From Tetracentron sinense (Eukaryota; Streptophyta; Magnoliopsida; Trochodendrales; Trochodendraceae): DNA of 64,000 nucleotides. Position numbers and translations under genes: made by a program. The notes beneath the pieces were generated by a model. The model had not been told where the DNA came from. It did no database searches and worked only from the letters and a program-made list of their open reading frames with translations. Below, in pieces: positions 20,751-36,919 of this stretch. Every line of letters starts with the position of its first letter. Position 1 is the stretch's first letter. Location of the stretch: contig CM026563.1 of the NCBI GenBank assembly GCA_015143295.1, positions 3,162,001-3,226,000 on the forward strand, given 5' to 3'.

Positions 20751-23700
20751 CCGGTTTCCACCTGATACTCTGGAAGGAATCCCTGGAATCATAAATGATA
20801 TCTGACAGGTGTGGATTCTTTAACAAGTCTTGCTCTGGTCTCCAAAATGCAAGTAAAAGATTTGCTGATGATAGGTACAACCCTAAACCCGAATATAAAA
20901 CATTGATTTTGAAGATAAAACTGGTATACTTGTCAATTCAATGATATTGGCAGATGCAAATTTAAACTACAGAAGAAACCGCTGTTTGAAATTGTCAAGG
21001 ACTCACTATCAAAAAAATAAAATAAAATTGTCAAGGACTATTACATGGTAGACTTGAAACATATACTTTCCAAAGTATCTATGATGTGATTAAAGTGCAA
21101 TTTCCTGAGCTATTTACTGCGCTTCTTATTGCAATTCAAGTTATAGGTTGGACTGTTGACATTCTCCCATATGCTGATTTGTGGCTATGCCTCAATTAAG
21201 AGATGCCCCCTCTAGCATGATATCTAATGCTCTTAACAGGTATTGTATGCCACTTTTATTGGTTTCTTTGTTTTTCGGTGCTTTTGTGGTATCACCAGCT
21301 CATTGGTGATTCCCTTTTAAGTAATCAATTGTGCTTAGATGATTGAGTTCCTTTGTTAGTACCATCATCTGCCTTATTCCTGCTGTATTGCTTTTGCCAT
21401 GGCTAACTGATGCATGCATTGGAGTTGCAGATTTACAATTAATGGAGCCTCTTACCATGCAAGGGTAGAATTTTGTTGTTTATTTTCTTTTTTTGTCCAG
21501 AGTCAAATAATTACCATGGCCCAGAGGCCGACACTGTACAGAAGCTTCTTTGGGTAGCATGGGGACATTGGGGGTCGCTTGGCTTCAAATCTGGCGATTT
21601 TCTCATTCTGAAAATGAATTAAATCTCATAAGTTTTGGTTTGTATAGTTAATTTTGTGCAAAGAAGGCATTTAGCAATTGTTGGTCAAAATCAATTATGA
21701 AGAAAAGAAACAACAAAATTATGTTTGGATGGAAAAAAGAAACAAGATTAATGTAAGCATTAAATATGGCTATATTAATCAACACATTTGTAAGTGATAG
21801 AAAAGATCCAAAATTCTATTATGTCTCATCTATCTCCATTTTTATGCTTATCTCAATTGTTTTAAGTGCATTTCTCCAATTTAATTTTGAGGAGCATCTT
21901 TTTTTATTCTGCTAAAATTGTGCCAAAAACAGAACGATTCTAAAAATAGTTCCTTAAAAATGAGTTGTCTAATGTGTGTACACCGCATCTATTCCATGGA
22001 AAAGGAACGATTTCCTTTCGAGGAACAATAAGTCAATGACAAACAGCCCCTTAACTTCTTTTGTTTCCATTTAGATTTCCTCTCTAGGTTTACATTAAAC
22101 ATGGATGACAAATTATCTGAGAAACCTTTAGAAGATAATGGGCGCATTAGAGACGATGATAACTTAGTAGCTCTTTGAGAAACTTTGCCGAAGCTTGATT
22201 ATAGATACACAAAGGTACAATTAAGTGAGGGGCTTGGGACACTACTTCCCGGGTGGCTAATTGGTGGCAGCCATCCCTGGACAACCCAATCGACAGTTTC
22301 TGGATCCATGACTGCATTTCAGTGCTCTGAATGCTACATAGGTTTGTCAAATGAGTTAGGCTGGCCTGACAGGCTTATGGAAGCTACTGTGTAGTTGGCG
22401 GCACCATATGAAAATAGATCATATGAGCTCACGCTACTGGGCACCTAATAGGAAAATAGACTATATGAGTTTAGAGGGGATGTTCAAGCAGAAGAGCTAA
22501 TAGTCATGCCATTGTCCATATGTGAGCAGCAGGGAGCAAAGTCATGTTAAGTCATTATCAGATCGTCGGATTTTGCGAATTTCTTGCTTGGCTGCAAACT
22601 TGACGCAACCCTTTACCCGTGCCTGGGACCGGCAAATGCAAATGCATCGAAAATAAAGACTATTTGGAGGAATGCACGCTTGGTTAGAAGACGTGGTCCA
22701 GAGGTTGACAAGCCACTTGGGAGGTAGTGGTGGGATCGGATTTTAACCATAGGTTGCATGTGGCCTAACTATTTCCACCCCAAATGGTGTCTGGAATCGG
22801 CCTGGCAAGGGTCCCGACTTGCATAGAAAAACTACTACTGTCCAAGATTAGATTCTGGGGAGGTACTTTGATTTGATTATATTGTTGACAGCCATTTTAG
22901 GCTGTTAGCTCTACATCAAAGCCTTGAGATGCACTCATCACTCACCTCAGCCATGCTTTCGTGTCTATATACTTTCTTGCAAAGATGTTGGACCCAAATC
23001 CTTGAATAGATTTTGGTCCACAAATTGAACACTTTGTACTGACCAAGATATTCATAAAATCTCTTGTAAATGGGCCGGGCCCGGCCGGGCTTGGGTTAGG
23101 CATATGCGAAAAATCATTGAAAATGCAAGCCAGAGCCCAGCCCATTCACACCCCTAGTTTGTACAACAATAGGAGAACCTGTACAACTAACAACTGAGTT
23201 GGAATTTGGACCCGAATGGCAGGAAAAAATGGCTTAGATTTGAGTGGATTTTGTGGTCCATTGAGATTTGTGGTGTTGGATTTCTCTGAAATATTTAGGA
23301 TAAGGTTTGGGTGATGGTTTTGATTTTCAGGAATGAGAACTGATAATTGATTAACAGAATCAAAAGAGGAAAGTCTTGAAGAGTAAAATGGCCTGGACTC
23401 CGTCTAAATACGGTAGGTAAGCTATTACATTATGAGCTATCTACAGGTATGGTTTGGTTATATTTCATCTTTCCAACAAGTTTAGCAACTAGATTGATTT
23501 GTAATGAAATCTTTTAATTTCTTATATTATAGATTAGATTGATGGAATAATAGGGCATAACGGTAATGCCTACTCCAATGATGGGCCGAAATTCCCATAT
23601 TAAAAAGCATCGTCGACGAAGGAAAAAGTCGTTAGTGACGTCAAACGACTACCTGTCATCGATTCTATTATGTTTCAGAACAACTAACCTACCAAGAACA

Positions 23701-25674
23701 AAATCCTACTAATCTAATCCTACACAAAATTCCCTTCTCGTGAATGGTTGATGACAAGGTTCTTGGATTTAAATACAAGATTTGAGACATAATTCCTCAG
23801 ATTTAAGAATGTTTGATATGGTTTTTATAGAGCTTAAGTGAATGGAAAGCTGGATGAGGGGGCCCAAACACATGATGGGATTCTCTCATAAAAAGGATTA
23901 TTATATTCTAAAAACTTTGAGGGGTTACTCTTTAGGGTGCATTATTTTATGGATTGTCTAGTGGGTAGAGGGCTAAATGGGCCTTAAAAGGGACCATGTG
24001 GATGAGATTACTATCATCACCCCTCATACAATACTAACCCTATTATTGTTTTGTACTTCTCATCATTTGGTGACGTGGCAATCTGTTAAGCTGGCTTAAA
24101 GCTTCATTTTGGGAAAACCCACCCTTCTTAGATTAACTTAGAATCTAATTTGGGGTTTCTTTCTCTCCTAAAACAAATTCAGTTGACCCTCTTTTTTGGG
24201 ACGAAAATGTCCTCACGTTCTTATAAAGACGGGAGAACTAAACAATTACAAGTGAGGCTTGCTTTTGTCTTTTTCCCAAAGCCACGAGGTTGGGAGAGGT
24301 TGAGGGCCTAATATTATCGTGACAAAATTATCCTCCCTAGATCAGTAATAACAAGTAGACAATATATGTAGACCATCTTAGAATCTTACTCGAAATCATG
24401 TTTTGAGGAAATCTTACATCTAGTGCTGCAGTATGATGATGAAACAATATGGTGGCAGTACAGTGCTCAGTTTGATCAATGGTTAAGATTGTGGGATCTA
24501 CAGATTTGTGGGTCCAACTTTCAAAACATCTGCCAGTTTAAATATGAGGGGGAGCTTTGGTTAAGCACCATGAGGAGGAGCTCCCATTTTAGTGTAAAAT
24601 TGGAGGCAATTTAAGAATTTTCTTTATAAAATTCACTCTCAATAATTACAATATAATTTAAAAGATTGTCATCTTCAAATGCTTTACAAAAATATGCTCC
24701 ATTCATATCAACACATTATGAATTAGACTGTCGGTTGGGGGTATAGTGACTAGAAAATTAAAATTCATTTATTTTTGGAGCTGTGCTAGCCAGATGACAT
24801 TTTCTACAGAACCAAAAATTTGCCGATAGGGCATTTTTATACTTAACCAGAAATTAACATTGTCCTTGCTTTCAGCTAATAACCAACACCTATCATTACT
24901 TTAAGAGGAGCTCGGGTTCTAATAATCCAAGCACAACTCTGAAGTTAAAATCTTTTTTAAAAAGAACTGACTCCAAAAAAAACAAGGGGAAATATTTAAC
25001 TTATTGCAGCAACAGACTATCTATTTTAATGTACAAACCTCATTGGTCAATGCCAACCTTTTATCACTTCAACTATAGTTAAAGATTCACTCACTCCTAT
25101 AATTAATCATATTTAAAAGAGTGTTAAAAGGGACACGTCGTCATGACATCAGACTACCTATTCTAATAGGGGTGTGCTAATCACTATTATAACAAAAAAA
25201 AAAAGAAAAAAAAAGAGGGGGAATGCTAACAAAACTCTTCAGCTTTTCCTACTGTCGGTCAGACCCAACCAATAGTCCATAAAGCACATACATGTGGTTG
25301 GCTCGGGATGAGTGTAAGAAAGGCCTCAGAGTAGGGATAGCACTCCTTAAAAAATACGGCATTTTTATCTTTGAAAGTTTTTAATTCATAAAATACCCCC
25401 CAATGTCATAGGAATGTTTTGAGAGCTCCGATTATATCCTGAACCTCAGCTCTTTTCATATTATTATTATTTTTCTGAGATTATTTTCTTGAGGTCCTTA
25501 TCCTTATTATTATGTGGAGAAAGGAGAGAGAAGTTAAATACGGAAATATCCGACATTTATTATCCTCCCACGCATTCACCTCTTTTAGATTCGCTGCAGA
25601 TATCCCCGTGCGCTCTCCAACCTCCATTAATGGCGACCTGAACCCCTCTCTCTCTCTCACACTCACACAATTCC
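20751..25674. other. No recognised gene; scattered MITE-like debris
   Basis: The only structured pieces are a GGGCCGGGCCCGGCC-containing fragment near 23070-23153 and a MITE-like segment at about 25035-25190. The latter has a TATAGTTAAAGATTCACTCA core and a TTAAAAGGGACACGT tail also seen inside the hAT at 15293 and in the duplicated unit at 41542/51569. The final few hundred bases are upstream sequence of CYP90A, with a CT-rich leader immediately before its ATG. Confidence 0.4.
23062..23153. mobile_element. hAT-like MITE fragment with GGGCCGGGCCCGGCC motif
   Basis: The right end CACACCCCTA and the inverted GGGCTGGGCTC / GCCCGGCC words resemble plant hAT MITEs that begin TAGGGGTGT...GGGC. Related phrases (CCTCTTGTAAA then a GGGC-rich run) occur near 30440 and 58815. 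No clear target duplication was found. Confidence 0.3.
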
Positions 25675-29456
<3,782 letters not shown>

Positions 29457-31880
29457 ATTATGATTTATGAGGAGTATCAGCCCCTACTCTCTGGCATTTC
29501 CTACTTACTCTCAGCGTGATAGTAGAAAAGGCCCGAGAGTAGGGCTAGCAATCCTCATAATATTATTTATATAACAAATAATAAAAGAAATGGAGAATAT
29601 ATATGAGAGAGTAGAAGAGGCGTTCGTGTATTTTAAATTCTAATCATATTTAATTATATATCCTTTTACTCTCTCAACGGAGGAGGACTCGTTAGTCAAA
29701 GTCAATTTCAAGAAACAATAAGCATCGTTTGATTACTTACTCACTCGCAAATGCTGCGAAACCGTACGGTCATATGGCAAACAGCAACTCCAGATAGTTT
29801 GTACACCGTCCTTCCCGTCTATCAGCGGGCCACCACGGATTGACAAAACTACCCATTTAGAAATTGAGGGGCAAATTCGTAAAGTAGAAACCGTAAGGTT
29901 AGATTGTGACTAGGAGGAGGAGGAGTGAGTATGTGGGAGGGGATTGTAGTTTGGGAACTGGGTACTGCGGAATCTGGTGGTCGTGGTCATACGCGAAACA
30001 CGAGGTCTGAGGCACACGTGCGTACTACATGGTTGGGAAGTGTACGATTTGACCTGGTACACGTCCCAATGTCTCATCTTCACACAGACGAGTAGGATTG
30101 TCCGTGGGGGTTACAGATTATTAAAACACACACGTAGGTAGATAGATAAAGAAGAGTCAGACTTGGCAGCAACTGACGTTTCAGCTCAAGGCTGCAACAC
30201 TAAAGGGAATACTGCCACATCAGTCTTTCCAATCAACACTTTTATTAGAATACAAAATGATTTAAAAAGTGATACACATTTTGCGGGTTTTCACAAACGG
30301 TTCTAAAATTGCATGCCTTAAGTTCGATTTGTGTGAGACAGACGTAAATGGTTTTGACCAAAACATTGTTTTAACATATGATTTTGAATATCATTGTAAA
30401 TTTATTTTGAGGTATGCTTGTCTTACACCCATGCATAGTCAAAACCTCTTGTAAATGCGTCGGGCTCATGCCAGGCCTAAAAAAAATCAATAAAATTCAA
30501 GCCCAAACTCGGCCTATTGCTACCCCTAGCTATGCATTGCATTTCCTATAGGAGAAGGAAAGCCTGAAACTAGGGCATAGGACTAGCAGGGCTCTCTATA
30601 TTTTATTTTGGTTGGGTTTAATAATAAGGATTAAGGCATTGGATCCAACAGATCACATTTTTCCTCTAATTTGTTGTGAATGAATTATTAACTTGTGTTA
30701 TTAATAAGGATTAAGGCATAAGCATAGCTAAGAGTTCTAACAAGGAAAAGTACTTTTTTTTCGACTTTTATTTGTTAAGTAAACGGTCATTAAAATAAGT
30801 TACTACCATGAATCCCCAAAAATCAAGGCCTTTGGATCCTAGTCCATGCTATAAGTGTCCTTTTGATTTCACACTCCCTGAAAATGTTTCACTAAAACAT
30901 TTCTAAAGAAGCACATGGAACCATATGCCGCATAAATATTTATTTTAACCTAATCATTTACTTATTAATTGGGTTAGTGGAGAGGGAATATCAATCGAAC
31001 ATCTCCACCCTTGCCACCGAAAAGTAAACATCTCCATTAGCTTGATTTTTATATTACTTTATTTATTTTATACTCTGATGGATATAAAGTGTTCTCTCAA
31101 TTTCACACTTAATTTCTCTCTCAGGTGAGAATTGAAGGGTTGAATTTTGTTGAAATTGGCGGCCAAATTCCCTTTGACTCTTAGTGTTAGGGTTAGGTTT
31201 GCCTTGTCTATAATAATGTTGCATCGACATAGCCCACTTTAAGTCCATAATTGTTGTCTTCTGTTCCCTCTTCTCTTGCTCTTGTATTGCAGCATTTGAG
31301 GACTTTCTTTCGCCTCCACCAATCATTCTCTAATCGACTAAGTTATCTTCTAAGCAATTTGTCTTAAAATAATCAACCAAGTAATCTTTCTCCCTTGAAA
31401 AAAGGAGTGTGAAAAGCAGAATTATAAGTGTGTAACCCCACTATTAGTGTCTAGCATTGATTCAGAGAGGACATTTTGCTGTTTATGGCTTTGAAAAGGA
31501 AGACAAAGCTACCTAATTATATAGACTAAGTTTGATTAGGAGTCACTAATCTCTTGAGTTGATACCCTATAAACTGTGATGAAAGTAAACAAACCAAAGT
31601 TCATGTAATGTAAGTGAGTAAAAGTGTGGGTCTCTATCTTCTACAATTTATGTTCATTTTATTATTTTATGCAGATGGGCTTTTGAGTATTTTAGTTGTT
31701 CTCAAGTTCTAGGGCTTCTATTACATTGCCCATTGATCTTTTTTTTTTCCTTATTTTTTTTAGGGGTGGGGTGGGATTAAAACATCATTGAAATGGAAAA
31801 AAAAAAAAAAAAGCAATGTGGCAAACATGAAATAAATTCAAAAGCTACTATTGTGTGATAAAGAGGATACCAACCATACA

Positions 31881-31932
31881 TACTAACCGGGGTTGCGGCC
31901 TAACCGTATGTCTTGAACCGAAAAAAAAAAAG
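31881..31932 (+). mobile_element. SINE-like 3' end
   Basis: CTAACCGGGGTTGCGGCCTA then ACCGTATG... ends in an A-run of 11. The same tail pattern occurs at 39712 and 61364, which suggests one SINE family. Only the 3' part is recognisable here. Confidence 0.4.
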
Positions 31933-32356
31933 AGGTGATGCAGCAATGTATATTGATGATATACAATTTAGGGCATGTTGATTATTTTAGAATTACAAAT
32001 TCCCAAGAGTTTCAATTTCTGATAGTTGAGAGTTTTGGTATTTGGATGCAATTGGAAATTGAACTTTAAATCCTGAAAATTCAGATTTTGCTGTTTAGAT
32101 TACACCAAATGGCTGACTTTTCTATTGGACCAGCTCAATTAAATTGGGATTCTGGAATTTTGCTAGAAATAGCTTCTTAGGTATATTTATTCATTCCTCA
32201 GGGTTTTCAATACTTGCGGTTTATACTTCATGTACTTTCTCCCAATATCACTAGACATATTTAAAATAATTTACTAGTAAAATCTAATTATAGGAAGATT
32301 GAATTATTTTGGTTTAAGTCTGTAATTGTTGTGAATTAAATTAGTGTATTTTCACA

Positions 32357-32556
32357 CCTCCCTGGTTGTTTCAGTGGTAGTAAAGATGTGTCCCCAGGGA
32401 GGACTCAAGTTGAGTCTCTTAATGACGAAGTAGTTGAAAAGCTCTCAATTTACTAACATATTAACAGGTGTCAAATGTCAGGAATCAACTAACATAGCTT
32501 AATAATGTCGTGTAATCTACTAACCATCTAACCCCGACCTGCCCAAAAAAGGTTAT
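32357..32556 (+). mobile_element. SINE-like element, tRNA-derived head
   Basis: The head TTTCAGTGGTAGTAAAG resembles a pol III A box. GGACTCAAGTTGAGTCTC about 30 bases later resembles a B box. The end CTAACCATCTAACCCCGACC is followed by an A-run. Target duplications were not clear. Confidence 0.4.
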
Positions 32557-35500
32557 ATTATAATCCATTAGGAGGGTAATATTCATGTATTATTACATCA
32601 TAAAGCACATTTTACGTAACCTTCAGACATGGAAATATTTCATTTTAAAAAAAAAAATTAAACATTTTTTTGATCGGTCGATCGAAATATCGAATGATCA
32701 GGTGAAATGGAAGTCTCATAATCGCTACTCTGTCTTTAAGAGACATGGTAGAATCTGGACACAGTGATGTGCAAAGCAGATTCACACTCATAATAGAGAC
32801 TTTAAAACTTTTGGTTGAACTGACAATGAGAATGATTAATTCTTGGAGATTCTTCAGCAGAATAATAAAATTTCATTTACACGTTAAATCATGATTAATG
32901 GAGAAAAGAGAAAGGGGAGATTTTCTTCTTCTTCATGTAGGGGTTGTGGTAAGGTCATTGGGGGAGAGGGAGGAGAAAGGGCCCCCCTTCCATTGCTTTT
33001 CTCTCTTTAACTTTTGAGGCTTTGTAGTCCACTTGAGTGTGTCCCTAGCGACCATGTGACCATCACTTACTTGCCTTTCGGCGACATGTCCCGACATTTA
33101 CACATGTGGGTCGTTTTTAAGCACTGCTACCACTCAAAATCTGCTAATATATTTTTTCTATTAAAATTTCATCCCATTCCCTGTAGGGTTAAGTATATGG
33201 AAAGTGAGGGTTGTATGGGAGCTGTAGCTTGTGCTACAGGGTGTGTGCCCCGTGTGTGTTATATCTCAACTAATCAAGGAAAAAAAAAACGTATATGGAA
33301 AGTGATTGCACTTTGGCCTCAGCAATGTAAAGATCAATATATACACACACACAGAATGAGAGGACCATGGCAAATAATAGGACTCTACAGAACCCCACAT
33401 CCAGTGTGATCAAGGTTCTTTGTAAAAGCTTCCTCAACACATGCTAACATGATACAATCTATAAAGCAAAGCCAAGCAACATTATGTTTCAAATTACTAT
33501 CGGACAACAGCGTCATCCTTAATTAATCGACATGTGCACCTTTAAAAAAAAAAAAAAAAACTTGAAACAGCCATTGGAAATGATGGAAGGTGTGATGAAA
33601 CTGAATGAAGGAAACTGTGGAAATAGCATTCTTATGGGAGCCACAAAAGATTCTTCTGGAGAACAAATCAGAAGCAAAAAAGACCTGGACTAGGACTCCC
33701 AGTCACAAATCACAGCTTTGTGGAAGTACCCATTAAAAAAAAATCCCCAAAGGAGAGCCTCACACTACCAAGTATAAGAGAAGCAAAGGTGATGAACTGC
33801 GAGATGTGTCTATTTTGAAATTGTGGCATGAAACAAGTAGAGAGCAGATGTAAGTTGGATCCAGGCGAAAAATGTCTCAACCGACTAGAAGTTATACCAT
33901 GGTGACTTAATCAACCATCACTGTTTGAACAGGTAACAACTAATGAGGTGGTTGGCCTTTCCAGGTCAAGTTATTCATAAAAAAGAAGCAAAGTGATCCT
34001 AGAACAGCAGCAGATAATTCACCTGATCAAATCCTCATCACTGATTCTTCTGAGTAAGGTATGCGCCTTTCGCTTCGTTTTTTTAGAATCATGGTGTCAA
34101 GCAAGCTAGTTAACATATTGATTGTGAAAAGATAATGCAAGATTACAACAGAGAAAGAACAGATAATTACAAAATGAAGAAGTAAGGACAATATAAAGGA
34201 CAGTAACATTACAAATGAGGGCATTACCAAAAAAAAAAGATGACGGAGGCCAGTGGTTAATCCACAGCATACAATAGGTTATTAATATGTAATTCCTTCT
34301 TACTGTTAAGTCGTGATATCATCTACAGTATTCCCATCAGAAAATTTTGATTTCATTTTGGTCATAAGAAAATATTTAGATAGAAAAAAAAAGGGGGCAG
34401 CATCACCATTCATAAAGCATGAAATGAAGTATCAGGAGTTCCTATTAAATGGCAAAATCGCATTAAAGGAAAGAAAATTAAATGGCAACAAAATCATATC
34501 TAACCTTAACGCCCGTTGAACCATCAGATTGAAACATGGTACTTTAGTATGGAAATTATCATCAGGAGTTGAAACCTTTTGAAGTCTGTAGCAGTCACCT
34601 TCCTTAATCCAGCTTTTGTAGGTGGTGGAAATACAACATCTGATACACTGATATTTCAAGCATTCTTTCCTCATTTCCAAAACAGGCTAGTTGAAAGGTG
34701 ACTTCTGTGGAAGAATTTCACAGTGGTCTTCTCCACTCTTTCTTCAATCCTCTTCTCCTACTTTTGGAAACAACAGATATTAAAGTGATTTTTTTATAGG
34801 GTACATGCATCTATTTCATATTCACACAACTTACTCTTAATTACATTCCATTTCTTTCATTCCTATTCTTGTTCTCAGAAAAAGGGACTCTTAAAAAAAA
34901 GTAAAGGATTACTTCGTTCCAAGGCCTCTAGACAATTTTCTTGGTCCACTTATTCTCGTTGAGTCATGAAAAGTCCGTCAGATAAAATCGAATACAAGTA
35001 ACTGAGCTCTTCACAACAGATCTTGATCCCTCCCTCACTCCACTTTTTGATAATTTATCTAGGAACATACTCGCAGGAGGGAGATTCACAAAATACTATA
35101 GTTCCTCTAAAGCCAACCAGATCTTATTCTATGGTGGTCAATCCCCTCGACACTAAAAAGTCCACTAGAGTATACTTCCTATAGTTCTAGTCTCCTAAAC
35201 CAGGGGATAATTGTCATTCCAACACGATCAAGCAATTCAATTCCCCAACAATCACAAGAGGTTTCCAAGATCAATCAAGAAAGAAATATAACCCCACAAT
35301 GGAAACATTGAAATTACAACTTCCAGGTTTGGATTCTCCAAGACATGACAGTTCAGTCTTCCTCAACCAAGCCACTCTCAGATCAAATAGATTTCCTAGC
35401 ACTACAAGTCTACAATAAAGGAATCCACATGCACTAATAATATGTCTGATAAAAAAGGCAGCCTGATATTGATTAATGATTGCCATTTTTCCTTCCCTCA

Positions 35501-35727
35501 TATTCCTATCTAAAATTGAAACTTTTCTGTTGCATTAACAATCATCCAAGAACACTCCTTAACATCCTCCACTAATCATTTCGAATGCAAAAACAGGTGC
35601 CATTGTTAATGGTAGCCACACTTTTGGCACAACCATATCTTTATGCTTGTCTATTGAACTGCATATCCCTACCTACCATATCCCATAGGAGTTGTAATCA
35701 CACATTCAACACCTTTCACCAACAAGG

Positions 35728-35822
35728 CTTGGTGGTTCAAAAGTCTTGACCAACAAGGGTTGGGTGTAAATCCCACTTGCAAGCAACTTATCTACCATCC
35801 CCACCCCCACATTAAAAAAATG
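35728..35822 (+). mobile_element. SINE-like element, tRNA-derived head
   Basis: TTGGTGGTTCAAAAGTCTTG resembles an A box, and GGGTTGGGTGTAAATCCCAC resembles a B box with stem. A C-rich stretch and A-run close the element. It is not a tRNA because the cloverleaf and acceptor stem are missing. Confidence 0.45.
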
Positions 35823-36919
35823 ACATAATTCAAATATTGGGTTTTACTCTAAACAGTGACTCAAGCATAGACAAGCGCAGACTGACAAAGCAACAGGGGG
35901 TCAAAAATTTAAATACTGCTGATTGTCTAACTTAGACATTGGTCACAACTCACAAGTACTAATTGACTGACACACTGATCCAACAAACCCCAAAACCACA
36001 ATACTTTGTATGGCTTATTCCATATTATCTGAAAATTTTAATATAATTCAATTCATGTAAGTTTGCAACTTATAAGTAACCTTAAACAAACCGAGATAAA
36101 TGGAAGTTAAATAATAAAGATCTGCTTACCAAATAATAAATGTGAAAAACGTGAGATAAATGACAGCTGGATACAAGAAATATGTGATAAATTAACATTT
36201 GAATAGAAATATTGGCAATAGAAGGGTTGTCGTGGCATTGCACATTCAAGTTACATTTCCACAATCTCTAAAGTTACTGAACACATACTCAAGTAGGCTG
36301 AGATACCCATCAAATTCTATAGTTCCCACCAATTCCAAGTGTAAAGCTACGCTAGCCACACTTTGAATTTCCATTACCCAACTATAAAACCTCAGGCATA
36401 AGAATTGAATGCATCTTAATAAAAACAAGTAATATGCTTAACATATGTAGAAGCCTATGAATCTACTAAGAGTTACCAATATCTCTATAAGATAATATTA
36501 TGCTTGAACCCATTACCCCATTCTACAAGTCTTTTCATTTATGAAATTATAGAAGGATGTGCCATTAATAAGCTTAAGCTATGGTCAAGGTGTGAATCAC
36601 AAACAAGCTAATCACTTCTAAAATTATACAAGTCATTTCATTTCTATAATTACAGAAGATGGGGGGTTTATAAGCTTAAGCCATCATGCTAGGTCAAGGT
36701 GCACGTGGCGAGCAAGCTATATTTTCAACTGAGAAAGGGAATACATATCCTGAGTAAATACACAAATACTAACATGAAAGCATGATGATAGTGGAAAGAA
36801 CTGCTTCTTTTCCCATCTCGAAAGGCAACCATATATATAACCTAAGGGTATGATTATACAAAATCCAGAAATGATGGCCTGGATCAACCATAGCGCCCAA
36901 GTCATAAAGCACACCTATT

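Larger units (their letters stand above)
29457..36919. other. Gene-poor intergenic region between CYP90A and HMGB
   Basis: No gene is recognised in 7.4 kb. SINE-like copies are listed separately. Open frames at 33014-33409 (+, 131 codons) and 31326-31063 (-, 87 codons) have no recognisable domain. AT-rich DNA and A-runs dominate. Confidence 0.5.

Noticed and set aside
33014-33409. 131-codon open frame on the + strand
   Set aside because: Composition and content look random, it spans an A-run, and no family is recognised.
35728-35822. Possible tRNA gene
   Set aside because: Only A- and B-box-like words are present; no acceptor stem or anticodon arm can be formed and an A-run follows, so SINE is the better call.
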